This document shows positions 26,001-34,461 of a DNA stretch of 64,000 nucleotides, one piece after another. The notes beneath the pieces are model-generated. The model saw only the letters and a list, made by a program, of their open reading frames with translations, ran no database searches and had not been told where the DNA came from. Source of the DNA: an uncultured Rhodopila sp. (GTDB lineage: Bacteria; Pseudomonadota; Alphaproteobacteria; Acetobacterales; Acetobacteraceae). A program made the translations under genes and the position numbers. The stretch spans positions 1-64,000 of the forward strand of contig NZ_CAJATU010000192.1 of assembly GCF_903944925.1 (NCBI RefSeq), read 5' to 3'. How positions within the stretch are numbered: position 1 is the stretch's first letter; every line of letters starts with the position of its first letter.

Positions 26001-27455
26001 CTACCCGCGGGAATGACGCAGCTTCGAATGGCGCCGCCCGTAGCCCAGGTAGATCACCATCCCGACCGCCAGCCACACCGCCAGCCGCAGCCACGTGACC
26101 GCCGGCAGTCCCGCCATCAGCAGCAGGCAGAACAAGATCCCCAGGATCGGCACCGTCGGCACGCCGGGCACCCGGAACGGCCGGAATACCTCCGCGTCCG
26201 ACCGCCGCAGGTAGATCACCGCGGCGCATACCAGCACGAACGCAAACAGCGTGCCGATGCTCACCAGTTCCCCGAGCACGCTGATCGGCACCAGCGCGGC
26301 GACGACGGCGACGACCGCGCCAATCAGCATCTGGCTGAGGAACGGCGTACGCAGGGTGGGATGTATCTTGCTGAAGAACCCCGGCAGCAACCCGTCATGC
26401 GCCATGGTATAGAAAATCCGCCCCTGGCCGTAGAGCATCACCAGGATCACCGTCGTCAGCCCGGCCAGCGCGCCGATTTTGATCAGGATGGAGAACCAGG
26501 TCAGGCCGATGACATCCACGCCCTTGGCGATCGGGTCGGGGACGTTCAACTCGGTGTAGGGCACCAGTCCGGTCAGCACGGCGGAGACCAGGACGTACAG
26601 CACCGTGCAGATCACCAGCGAGCCGAGGATGCCGATGGGCATGTCGCGCTGCGGCTTTTGCGCCTCCTGCGCGGCGGTCGAGACGGCGTCGAAGCCGATG
26701 AAGGCGAAGAACACCACGCCCGAGCCGCGCAGGATGCCGCTCCAGCCATATTCGCCGAACGTGCCCTTATTGTCCGGAATCAGCGGATGCCAATGCGCGG
26801 TATCAACGAAAAACGCGCCCAGCACAATGAACGCCACCACGACGAACAGCTTGACCGCGACCATGATGTTATTGAGCCGTGACGACTCCCTGGTGCCGAA
26901 GATAAGCATCGCCGTCAGCGCCGCAACGATCAGCGCGGCAGGGAGGTTGATGATCGCGGTGGCATCGGTGCCGTCCGCCAGCTTGACCGCGGTGCCCGGC
27001 GCCGCCGCGAACTGCGGCGGGATGGTGATGCCGAAATTATGCAGCAGGCTGATGATATAGCCGGACCAGCCGACGGCGACGGTGGCCGCCCCCATGGCGT
27101 ATTCCAGGATCAGGTCCCAGCCGATGATCCAGGCGAAGATTTCGCCGAGCGTGGCATAGGTGTAGGAGTAGGTGCTGCCGCAGACCGGGATCATGGCGGC
27201 GAGTTCGGAGTAGCACAGCCCGACGAAAGCGCAGACGATGCCGCCGAGCACGAAGGACAGCATGATCGCCGGCCCGGCATAGCGCGCCGCGGCCGTGCCC
27301 GTCAGGACGAAGATACCGGCGCCGATGATGGCGCCGATGCCCATCGAGGTGATGCTGACGACGCCGAGGGTTTTCGACAGCGAGACCCCCTCGGCGTCGC
27401 CGCTTTTCATGATTTCGTCGACGGACTTTCGCGTCATGAGTCCCGCTTGCGACAT
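26001..27455 (-). CDS. APC family amino acid permease
   Basis: 484 residues with about twelve to thirteen hydrophobic segments. The APC signature starts LGVVSITSMGIGAIIGAGIF and continues with YSELAAMIPVCGSTYSY and FFAFIGFDAVSTAAQEAQKP. This pattern is closest to the cationic amino acid transporter (CAT/YfnA-like) branch. The ATG at 27455 follows AGGGGCG; the extra in-frame residues upstream are unlike the family. The substrate is probably an amino acid or polyamine. It stands alone on its strand. Confidence 0.85.
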   Translation of the reverse strand: MSQAGLMTRKSVDEIMKSGDAEGVSLSKTLGVVSITSMGIGAIIGAGIFVLTGTAAARYAGPAIMLSFVLGGIVCAFVGLCYSELAAMIPVCGSTYSYTYATLGEIFAWIIGWDLILEYAMGAATVAVGWSGYIISLLHNFGITIPPQFAAAPGTAVKLADGTDATAIINLPAALIVAALTAMLIFGTRESSRLNNIMVAVKLFVVVAFIVLGAFFVDTAHWHPLIPDNKGTFGEYGWSGILRGSGVVFFAFIGFDAVSTAAQEAQKPQRDMPIGILGSLVICTVLYVLVSAVLTGLVPYTELNVPDPIAKGVDVIGLTWFSILIKIGALAGLTTVILVMLYGQGRIFYTMAHDGLLPGFFSKIHPTLRTPFLSQMLIGAVVAVVAALVPISVLGELVSIGTLFAFVLVCAAVIYLRRSDAEVFRPFRVPGVPTVPILGILFCLLLMAGLPAVTWLRLAVWLAVGMVIYLGYGRRHSKLRHSRG

Positions 27456-27817
27456 GTCGGCGCCCCTGTTTTGTGGTTTGCGATGAACGTGGTGCAACAC
27501 GGATGCCGCATACAGGGGCAGGGAGTTCACGATGGGCGCAGGTGACGCGGTGATGAACACGCAGCGGCGCGCCGGATGCAACGGACTGCGGTGTTAGCGC
27601 TATCCTACGCAGCGGACGGGTGTTCCGAACATGCACTGACTTTCACAAATGCCGTCGTGAACGCCGCCGTGGTGTCATGAACAAATGGCGTCATGACCGC
27701 CGCCATGGTGTCATGGCCGGGCTTGGCCCGGCCATCCACGACTTTGCGGTGTTAGTTAATGATTTGGGGATGCGCCGTTATCGGCACCCCCGGCAACAAT
27801 AGCGGCCTTATGTGGTG
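27456..27817. other. Gene-poor stretch with repeated palindromic sequence
   Basis: No supported gene. The stretch contains several near-copies of a 'GCCGTGGTGTCATG' type phrase between about 27660 and 27716, and a perfect palindrome at 27713-27735. It separates the permease promoter side from the 3' end of the cytochrome operon. Confidence 0.5.
27713..27735. repeat. Palindrome ATGGCCGGG-CTTGG-CCCGGCCAT
   Basis: A perfect 9-bp inverted repeat with a 5-base loop. A near-identical copy with one change lies at 44821-44843, also in noncoding DNA. Likely a dispersed extragenic palindrome. Confidence 0.65.
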
Positions 27818-28429
27818 TCAAAGGGGTTTCTTGCCGTCCGCATCGCCCTTGGATTCATCGACCACATCCGCCGGCTCGAGGCCCCCCGGCGGCGGCTTGT
27901 GCGCGATACCGTAATGACAATCGATGCAGGTCGTGCCGCTGCCGTCATCAAGCCGGAGGTGCTGCTTCTGCGCGGTGCGTCCCTGCATATCGGCGACCAT
28001 GGCCGAGCGGTCGTGGCAGTTGCGGCATTCCTGAGAGTCGGTTTCCTTCATCCGCAGCCAGACTTTCTTGGCCATCTCCAGACGATGGGCGGTGAATTTC
28101 TCCCGCGTGTCGATGGTTCCCTGGAAATGGTACATCAGGTCGCGCAGTGCTCCCGCCTTGTGCATTACCAGGCCGACGACATCGTGCGGGACATGGCAAT
28201 CCGCACAGATCGCCTTGACCCCGGTGCGGTTGCGGCCGTGGATGGTGTCCTTGTATTCCGCATAATTGTTTTCGGCCATTTCATGGCAGCCGGTGCAAAA
28301 TGCCAGCGTATTGGTGTGCGCAAGCACAGCGCTGAATCCGCCGAGCAAAGCAGCCCCGGCAACCATGGCGAGGATCGCACCGAAGATGATCGATGCGACC
28401 CTGACGTTGACGTATTTTCTGTTGGTCAT
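27818..28429 (-). CDS. NapC/NirT/CymA-like membrane tetrahaem cytochrome c
   Basis: 203 residues. One N-terminal membrane helix (VASIIFGAILAMVAGAALLGG), then four CxxCH haem sites at residues 45-49 (CTGCH), 75-79 (CADCH), 135-139 (CRNCH) and 168-172 (CIDCH). This is the layout of NapC/NirT/CymA quinol dehydrogenases, which pass electrons between the quinone pool and periplasmic partners. The ATG at 28429 starts right before the membrane helix. It is the last of three leftward genes, behind a monohaem cytochrome and an outer-membrane cytochrome-porin. Confidence 0.9.
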   Translation of the reverse strand: MTNRKYVNVRVASIIFGAILAMVAGAALLGGFSAVLAHTNTLAFCTGCHEMAENNYAEYKDTIHGRNRTGVKAICADCHVPHDVVGLVMHKAGALRDLMYHFQGTIDTREKFTAHRLEMAKKVWLRMKETDSQECRNCHDRSAMVADMQGRTAQKQHLRLDDGSGTTCIDCHYGIAHKPPPGGLEPADVVDESKGDADGKKPL

Positions 28430-28480
28430 TGCCCTATTCGTATACTGCGCCGCGGAAGGAATCTGATGCCGATCCAAGAC

Positions 28481-28867
28481 TTATTTGTGGAGCGTAAGCA
28501 GGAAAGCGATGATGTCGGCGCGTTCCTTCGGATCGGGGTCGCCCTTGAACTTCATGATGGTGCCGGGCACCACCGATTTCGGCGCCGCGAGATACGGCTC
28601 CAGCCGCTCGGGCGTCCAGATCCAGTCCTTGGCCTTGTTGGCGTCGGAATAATCAAACCCCGGCACGGTGCCGCTCTTGCGGCCGATGACGCCGAACAGG
28701 TTGGGACCTTTGCGGTTGCCGCCGCCTTCCTTGACCGAGTGGCAGTCGCCGCAATTGTCGGCAAACAAATCGGCGCCGCGCTTGGCATCGCCGGCCGCGC
28801 GGACCGGGGTCGCGGCCATTACCGCGGCAGCGGCCAGCGCCGCGCACAATACAGACAAGTGTCTCAT
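28481..28867 (-). CDS. Periplasmic monohaem cytochrome c (class I)
   Basis: 128 residues: signal peptide (MRHLSVLCAALAAAAVMAAT, cleavage near VRAAG), the haem site CGDCH at residues 39-43, the GPNLFGVIGRKSG segment of mitochondrial-type/c2 cytochromes, and the distal Met ligand in PGTIMKFKG (residue 105). The ATG shares one base with the stop of the upstream cytochrome-porin gene (TGATG), so translation is coupled. Probable electron shuttle between the outer-membrane protein and the tetrahaem membrane cytochrome. Confidence 0.92.
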   Translation of the reverse strand: MRHLSVLCAALAAAAVMAATPVRAAGDAKRGADLFADNCGDCHSVKEGGGNRKGPNLFGVIGRKSGTVPGFDYSDANKAKDWIWTPERLEPYLAAPKSVVPGTIMKFKGDPDPKERADIIAFLLTLHK

Positions 28868-30282
28868 CAGAATGCGACCCATCCCAGCAGATAAAGCGTG
28901 TTGTTGTTGGAGGCATTGCGCCCGAAGCCGTCATAGTTCGTGCTGCCGCCATTGAACCGGGTGTAGCCGGTATACTGCAACGCAAGCCGCAAATTCGCCC
29001 AGGGCTGGCCCCACGAATCCTCCTTGCCGAACGGCGTCCAGTCGATCTGCACGATATACCCGTCGCTGTCCGGGCTGTTGGACAGGCTGCCGACATCCGG
29101 CGCCGATGCATACAGCAGCGCATCGTTCGAACCATGAACCGAGAACATCCCGACGGTCAGACCCCAGGTCTGGTCATAGTAGTACGAACCATTCATCTTG
29201 AAGGTGTTCAGGGAGAAGTTCTTGTTCGCCGCGGCGCCGCTGGTCACCGACGAATTCAATTGCGCCGTCTCACGAATCGCGGTGGCATAGAGCGAGAACA
29301 CATGCTTCTTGCTCGCATGGTACTGCAAACTGGCATCGAAGCCGATATCCAGGTACTGGTCGGTGCCGGACAACTGGTCGTTGTTGGGGAACACCCCGGC
29401 GGAGATGCCGAAGGTGCCAAGCGACAGCGACAGCTTAGGCGTCTCATGCTGCAACGCCAGACGCCAATACGGTGCCGCACCGTTCAGCACTGGCCCGTCG
29501 GTGGGGAACACCCCCAGCACCTGATGGTTGCCGAGCTGGGGCAGCGCGCCGTAAGCGCCGGCCTCCACATACACAAGGTCGCCGAACAGGCCATAAACCG
29601 TGCTGCCGAGCACACGCCCGGACAGCGCGCCCTCGATCAGGGTGGACGCCGGCGTCAAAGCCAGTTTCGAGGAGGCGTACGGGAAGCTCCAGGCCGGCGT
29701 GCTGTTATACGGGTCGGTTACGGTCGGATTGTTGTTCACCGTCACGCCGAGGATGGCGTCGATCCCGCCGAGTTGGGTTTCCCGGCCATAGCGCAGATCG
29801 AGGTTGTCCCACGCCCAGGTGTGGGCGACTCCGTCCCAGGTGATCTGGTCGAAAATGCCGAGATGGTCGTAAATCCGCCCGGCGATGAAGAAGCTGATCT
29901 GATCGAACGCGATGTTGTCGTTGCCCTTGAATCCCGGCGCGGCCGGGCCGCTCTGGTCCTTCTGCGTTTGGGTATAGGAGGTTTCCACCATCGCCGACAG
30001 CAGCGGCACCTGCCGCGTGCGGGTGCCATCGCTGTACCCGGTCAGCTTGAATTCCCGGCCATGCGCGGTGAGCTGGGGGCCGAAACTGCCGACATGGCAG
30101 GCGCTGCAGGGATCCCCGGTCTGGTCGGAAAACGACGGCACGGCCTCTGCCCTGTCGGCAACGCCGAGGGCGAGCGCGAGGACAATCCGGCCGGCCGCCA
30201 GAGGCGGCAGGCAGGGATGACGGTTCCTCCGCTGCGTCGCGGCCGCAGGGCCGCAGCACCGCATCCATTTTATATTGGTCAT
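28867..30282 (-). CDS. Cyc2-like outer-membrane monohaem cytochrome-porin fusion
   Basis: 471 residues. After a signal peptide (cleavage near AEA, residue 47) comes VPSFSDQTGDPCSACH with the haem site at 59-63, then QLTAHGREFKLTGYSDG. The remainder is rich in alternating aromatic/polar strands and ends with a terminal Phe (LYLLGWVAF), as expected for an outer-membrane beta-barrel. The haem-site context resembles Cyc2 iron oxidases (FARQTG-x2-CxxCH, then FGRxFKLxGY), with SFSDQTG instead of FARQTG. Length also fits Cyc2. Predicted role: electron transfer across the outer membrane; direction and substrate are unknown. AGGTGA precedes the ATG. Confidence 0.8.
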   Translation of the reverse strand: MTNIKWMRCCGPAAATQRRNRHPCLPPLAAGRIVLALALGVADRAEAVPSFSDQTGDPCSACHVGSFGPQLTAHGREFKLTGYSDGTRTRQVPLLSAMVETSYTQTQKDQSGPAAPGFKGNDNIAFDQISFFIAGRIYDHLGIFDQITWDGVAHTWAWDNLDLRYGRETQLGGIDAILGVTVNNNPTVTDPYNSTPAWSFPYASSKLALTPASTLIEGALSGRVLGSTVYGLFGDLVYVEAGAYGALPQLGNHQVLGVFPTDGPVLNGAAPYWRLALQHETPKLSLSLGTFGISAGVFPNNDQLSGTDQYLDIGFDASLQYHASKKHVFSLYATAIRETAQLNSSVTSGAAANKNFSLNTFKMNGSYYYDQTWGLTVGMFSVHGSNDALLYASAPDVGSLSNSPDSDGYIVQIDWTPFGKEDSWGQPWANLRLALQYTGYTRFNGGSTNYDGFGRNASNNNTLYLLGWVAF

Positions 30283-30399
30283 AAGATCACCTGTTGGTTG
30301 GACGTAAGCTCCGTGTGAAACGTTCCGTGGTCACGGTGGGGAGTGATGTGTCAGCCTTCAATCGATATTACTTACTCAGGCCCTCATTATTTTGGCAAG

Positions 30400-30416
30400 C
30401 TAATTTGACATATTAG
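30400..30416. promoter_or_regulatory. Inverted repeat CTAAT-N7-ATTAG upstream of the cytochrome operon
   Basis: A 5-bp perfect inverted repeat spaced by seven bases in an AT-rich patch about 118 bases upstream of the cytochrome-porin ATG. Position and symmetry suggest a regulator-binding site, but it fits no consensus that I recognise. The rest of the gap 30283-30774 holds no supported gene. Confidence 0.3.
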
Positions 30417-30774
30417 TTTTCCTGATCAGCGTCATTGTTGCGGACATTGGCGGTCCCGGTAAGCCGTTCCCGAGGCAGTGTCGCCACAGATGTACCATAT
30501 CCACTTTTTATTACCACGCGGGAAGCGTGCCCCTTCATTATGCAACAGCACCGCTTCATGCGGATTGACACCCGCGAAAGGTTTGCTATAGCGTAACAGT
30601 GCCATTACAGAACCATCGGCGTGGGACACTCTGGCCCGGTGCCAAGCGCGGCTACCGCCTCGGCTATCTCAATCCCACAAGACCATCAGAGCATCGTTCC
30701 GGCTATGATATGACACGAATGCCGCGGGGCCAGCCTGCGCGTGGCTCAAGCGGCGCCGGTATGGCTGATGTGAA

Positions 30775-32067
30775 TCAGCGGTTGCCCAGCCGCAACGCAA
30801 TGCTGCGGGCGTGCGCCTGCAAGCCTTCAGCCTCCGCCAGCGCCACCCCGGCCGGGCCGATGGCCGCCAATGCCTCGGGCGTTGCGGAAACGAAGGTGGT
30901 GCGCTTGAGGAAGTCGAACACCGACAGGCCCGAAGCGAAGCGGGCCGTGCGGCCCGTCGGCAGCACGTGGTTCGGTCCGGCGACGTAATCGCCGACCGCC
31001 TCCGGGCAGAAGCCGCCGAGGAACACGGCGCCGGCGTGGCGGACCCGGGCGAACAGCGCCTCGGGGTCCGGCAGCATCAGCTCCAGGTGCTCCGGTGCCA
31101 GGCGATCGACCAGGGCAACGGCCTGCGCCCAGTCATCGACGACGATCACCGCGCCGTTCGCCTCCCAGCTTGCGCCGGCAATGGCGGAGCGGGGCAGGGA
31201 CGGCAGCTCCGCCAGCACCGCGGCGGCGACGGCATCGGCGAAAGCGGCGCTGTCGGTGATCAGGATGGATTGCGCCGCCTCGTCATGCTCGGCCTGGGCC
31301 AGCAGATCGACGGCGATGCGGCGCGGGTCGTTGTTCGCATCCGCCAGCACGACGACCTCCGACGGGCCGGCGATGTTGTCGATGCCGACGCGGCCGAACA
31401 CCTGGCGTTTGGCTTCGGCGACATAGGCATTGCCCGGGCCGACGATGCGGTCCACGGCCGGGATGCTGGCAGTGCCGTAGGCCAGCGCCGCCACCGCCTG
31501 GGCGCCGCCGATGCGGTAGATTTCAGTGACGCCCGCACGGCGCGCCGCGGCCAGCACCAGCGGGTTCAGCACGCCATCGGGAGTCGGCACGCACATGGCG
31601 ATCCGCCCGACCCCGGCCACAACCGCGGGGATGGCGTTCATCAGCACGGAGGATGGATACGCCGCCTTGCCGCCCGGCACGTAAAGGCCGACGGCATCCA
31701 GTGCGCCCCATCGCATGCCCATCGTCACGCCGGCCGCGTCGGTCATGCGCAGATCCTGCGGAAGCTGGGCGCGGTGGAACGCCTCGATCCGCGCCGCGGC
31801 CAGGTCCAGCGCCGCCGCCAGTTCCGCCGAAATCGAGCCAGCCGCCGCGTCGATCTCGTCCGCGCCGATGCGCAGCGTGTCCGGCGTCAGGGTCAGCCGG
31901 TCGAACCGGGCGGTGTACTCGATCACCGCCGCATCGCCGCGGGCGCGAACCGCGGCGAGAATCGCCGCCACGGCGCGGTCAACGCTTTCGGTGGTTTCGC
32001 GGGCCTGCGACAGCAGGGCGGCGAATGCAGCTTCAAAGCCGGTGTCGGCGGTTGAGAGACGGATCAT
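30775..32067 (-). CDS. hisD: Histidinol dehydrogenase
   Basis: 430 residues, normal length. It catalyses the last two oxidations from histidinol to histidine. Signatures are LYVPGGKAAYPSSVLMN, IVGPGNAYVAEAKRQVFG, IAGPSEVVVLADA, LAQAEHDEAAQSILIT with the zinc ligands, RLAPEHLELML and the YVAGPNHVLPTGRTARF loop. It lies downstream of hisG on the same strand with a 194-base gap. Confidence 0.97.
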   Translation of the reverse strand: MIRLSTADTGFEAAFAALLSQARETTESVDRAVAAILAAVRARGDAAVIEYTARFDRLTLTPDTLRIGADEIDAAAGSISAELAAALDLAAARIEAFHRAQLPQDLRMTDAAGVTMGMRWGALDAVGLYVPGGKAAYPSSVLMNAIPAVVAGVGRIAMCVPTPDGVLNPLVLAAARRAGVTEIYRIGGAQAVAALAYGTASIPAVDRIVGPGNAYVAEAKRQVFGRVGIDNIAGPSEVVVLADANNDPRRIAVDLLAQAEHDEAAQSILITDSAAFADAVAAAVLAELPSLPRSAIAGASWEANGAVIVVDDWAQAVALVDRLAPEHLELMLPDPEALFARVRHAGAVFLGGFCPEAVGDYVAGPNHVLPTGRTARFASGLSVFDFLKRTTFVSATPEALAAIGPAGVALAEAEGLQAHARSIALRLGNR

Positions 32068-32261
32068 CCGGTTGCTTTAGCGGATCGGGAATCGCACGTC
32101 ATCTCGTGTCTGATAAGGAATCTTGAGGCCCGGGAAACTCGCAGACAGGATGCGGCTTGGCCGGGTGATGCCGGCGGCGGTCCCGCGGCTGGCGGCCGTG
32201 TCGGACTAAGACTCGATATGGCCTGTGGCACGGTCAGCTACGCCGGTGAGCAGATTTCACG

Positions 32262-32957
32262 CTACGGGCTTTCCATCGCCGCGCGGAAGCGTGCGATCCA
32301 TTGACCGATGGCCTCGGGTTGGGTCTTCAGGGCCGACCGATTGACGATCAGCCGGCTGGTAACATCCGCGATGACCTCGGTTTCCACCAGCCCGTTGGCC
32401 TTCAGCGTGGACCCGGTCTGCACCAGATCGACGATCATCCGGCACAGCCCCAGACCGGGAGCCAGCTCCATCGCTCCGTTCAGATGCACGACCTCGGCGT
32501 GGATGCCGCGGCTGGCGTAATGCCGCCGGGAAATGTTGGGGTATTTCGACGCCACCCGCACCCGGCTCCAGCGCGACGGATCGTCCGTGCCGGCGCTTGC
32601 CAGCGGCTCCGCCACCGACACCCGGCACTTGCCGATGCCGAGGTCGAGCGGCGCGTAGATCTCGGGATAGTCGAACTCCATCAGCACGTCGGCGCCGCAA
32701 ATGCCGATTTGCGCCGCCCCGAAGGCGACAAACGTGGCGACATCGAACGGCCGCACCCGCACTACGTCGAGCATCGGGTCGTTCGTCGGGAAGCGCAGGC
32801 GGCGGCTGTCTTCGTCCGAAAGGTCGGGAGCCGGCACGATCCCGGCGCGCGCCAGCAGCGGGCCGCACTCCGACAGGATGCGGCCCTTGGGCAGGGCGAG
32901 GATCAAAGGCGTGGTCGCTTCCGGGCTGAGGGAGGAAGCGGGGAACGGGGCGGTCAT
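32262..32957 (-). CDS. hisG: ATP phosphoribosyltransferase, short form
   Basis: 231 residues. First step of histidine synthesis (ATP + PRPP). Motifs: LILALPKGRILSE, the IGICGADVLMEF strand, and the PRPP loop region MIVDLVQTGSTLKANGL. The protein stops after the catalytic domains and lacks the C-terminal ACT-like regulatory domain, so it is the HisG-S type that depends on a HisZ regulatory subunit; no hisZ is present in the window. The ATG at 32957 follows GGAGCC; a longer upstream frame lacks similarity. Confidence 0.93.
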   Translation of the reverse strand: MTAPFPASSLSPEATTPLILALPKGRILSECGPLLARAGIVPAPDLSDEDSRRLRFPTNDPMLDVVRVRPFDVATFVAFGAAQIGICGADVLMEFDYPEIYAPLDLGIGKCRVSVAEPLASAGTDDPSRWSRVRVASKYPNISRRHYASRGIHAEVVHLNGAMELAPGLGLCRMIVDLVQTGSTLKANGLVETEVIADVTSRLIVNRSALKTQPEAIGQWIARFRAAMESP

Positions 32958-33587
32958 GGAGGCTCCAGCATACGGTCGCCGGGCGTTTACATCAGCCGGA
33001 CGGCGATCGGAAGCCCGGGCGGGAGAACGTGCCCATGCGCCTGCCGATAATCCGATCCAATCGCGCGCGGATTCGTGCCATCCTGTAGCGTCGGCGCGGG
33101 CTGGCCGATATAAGCGCCGCGGCGATCGTACCGGCAATGGAACAGGCGCGGCGGGCCGGCACTTGCGGTGCCCTTGTGTCCGAATCGCCACGTTCCAGCA
33201 TCGATTTGAACGTCATTGCGCGCGGATCGCTCCCTGTTGATCTGATAACGAAAACGCGATGAAATATCCGGACCAACCGAAGGATTTCATATTTGTGTCG
33301 CTACAAACATGGTCTGTTTCGTGGAAAAAACCCCGTGAAACCACCTTTTTGATATCCTCTGCCTTCTTATTGCCCAGTGATATGGTGGCAAAAGTGAAGT
33401 GTTTGACTAACAACATATCGGCTTGGCGTGACAACTCGGCAACACTCTCGGATGAGCCACCGGTTTCCGCCGGGCGACGCAATTGACAGTTTTGTGGCGG
33501 TGAAGTGAGCTTGGTTTAACAAAGCGCGGCGCAACGATCAGCGGCAGTGCAATAGCGCGGCGCGGCAACGGACGGGGGGAAAGAGAG
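32958..33587. other. AT-rich intergenic region, no supported gene
   Basis: The centre (about 33240-33520) is clearly more AT-rich than the rest of the window. Short frames occur on both strands (for example 33259-33486 rightward) but lack family motifs, ribosome-binding sites and typical codon usage. It separates hisG from the lipoprotein-porin pair and probably holds promoters for both, or old horizontally acquired DNA. Confidence 0.4.
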
Positions 33588-34379
33588 ATGAAGAAACAAG
33601 GCATCAAGCCCGACGCGGCGACTATCGTTGCGGCCTCAGGTCTTCCGGCCGATCGAGCCGTTGCGATGGAAGCTGCGCCTGCGCGGAGGACGCAGGCGTT
33701 GCTCCCCGTGGTCGCGGCGGCGGGACTTCTGCTCGCGGCCTGCACGCCGCCCGCCACCAGGGCGCTGGACGCCGGGGTTCCGCTGGGGCAGGCCCCCGAC
33801 CTTGCCGGAGCGGCGCCGAGCGGTTCGATGATCTGGCGGTCACCGGATCTCGGTGCGGCCGAGCATGCTGCGTCAGCCTACACAATTCCGCCGGCCACGG
33901 TGTACCGGGGCAGGGGCTCATACTTCGCCGACTTGAGCCCGAGCCAGGTGGATCAGATCGCCGCCATGCTGACCCGCGACGTCCGCACCGCCATCGGCCG
34001 CCGCTTCAGGGTCGTCGATGCCCCCGGGCCGGGGGTTTTCACTCTCGAGCTTATCCTGGTGAACGTTACACCGCCCCGTCCGGCCTATGTCACCAGCGGG
34101 GAGCGCGCGGTCTCCGCGCTCGCCGTGGGAATGCCGGACGCGGGCGGCACGGTAGCGGGGACCATGACCGTGGCCGGCAAGTTCATCGACTCTCAAAGCG
34201 GCAAGATGCTGGTGGCGTTTTCGTCGCCGCTCAGCCCGACGGTCATGGACCTCGTACCCCCGGGGAATTCGGCGCGCGCGCTGGACTTTGCCGAGGCGGC
34301 GAGCGAGCAGTTTGCCTCCGACCTGGTTCGGGCGATCGTTCGCCAACGGCAGAACTCGGGTGCGTTGCCACCGGGCTAG
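33588..34379 (+). CDS. DUF3313-like lipoprotein
   Basis: 263 residues. An unusually long N terminus precedes a hydrophobic stretch and lipobox (AAGLLLAACTPP), so the mature protein should be lipid-anchored at that Cys. The rest contains GRGSYFADLSPSQVDQIAAM, an FTLELILVNVTPP strand and GTMTVAGKFIDSQSGKML, typical of DUF3313 outer-membrane lipoproteins of unknown function. It lies 82 bases upstream of a porin gene on the same strand, so co-expression is likely. Confidence 0.7.
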   Translation: MKKQGIKPDAATIVAASGLPADRAVAMEAAPARRTQALLPVVAAAGLLLAACTPPATRALDAGVPLGQAPDLAGAAPSGSMIWRSPDLGAAEHAASAYTIPPATVYRGRGSYFADLSPSQVDQIAAMLTRDVRTAIGRRFRVVDAPGPGVFTLELILVNVTPPRPAYVTSGERAVSALAVGMPDAGGTVAGTMTVAGKFIDSQSGKMLVAFSSPLSPTVMDLVPPGNSARALDFAEAASEQFASDLVRAIVRQRQNSGALPPG

Positions 34380-34461
34380 CGTCGCCCGAATTGGCCGGAG
34401 GGATATAGCAATAAAACGCCAAATAAGCAACAGCCGGTAACGGACTGTACTGGAGGAATCA

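Noticed and set aside
30405-30440. TTGACA on the plus strand as a promoter -35 element
   Set aside because: No -10 at proper spacing and no rightward gene downstream.
30432-30629. Leftward 65-residue frame containing NKKWIWYICGDTASG
   Set aside because: No ribosome-binding site or family; it lies in an AT-rich promoter-like gap. Possible small gene, but not supported.
33213-33486. Overlapping short frames on both strands in the AT-rich gap after hisG
   Set aside because: Neither has a convincing start, codon pattern or motif, and they exclude each other.
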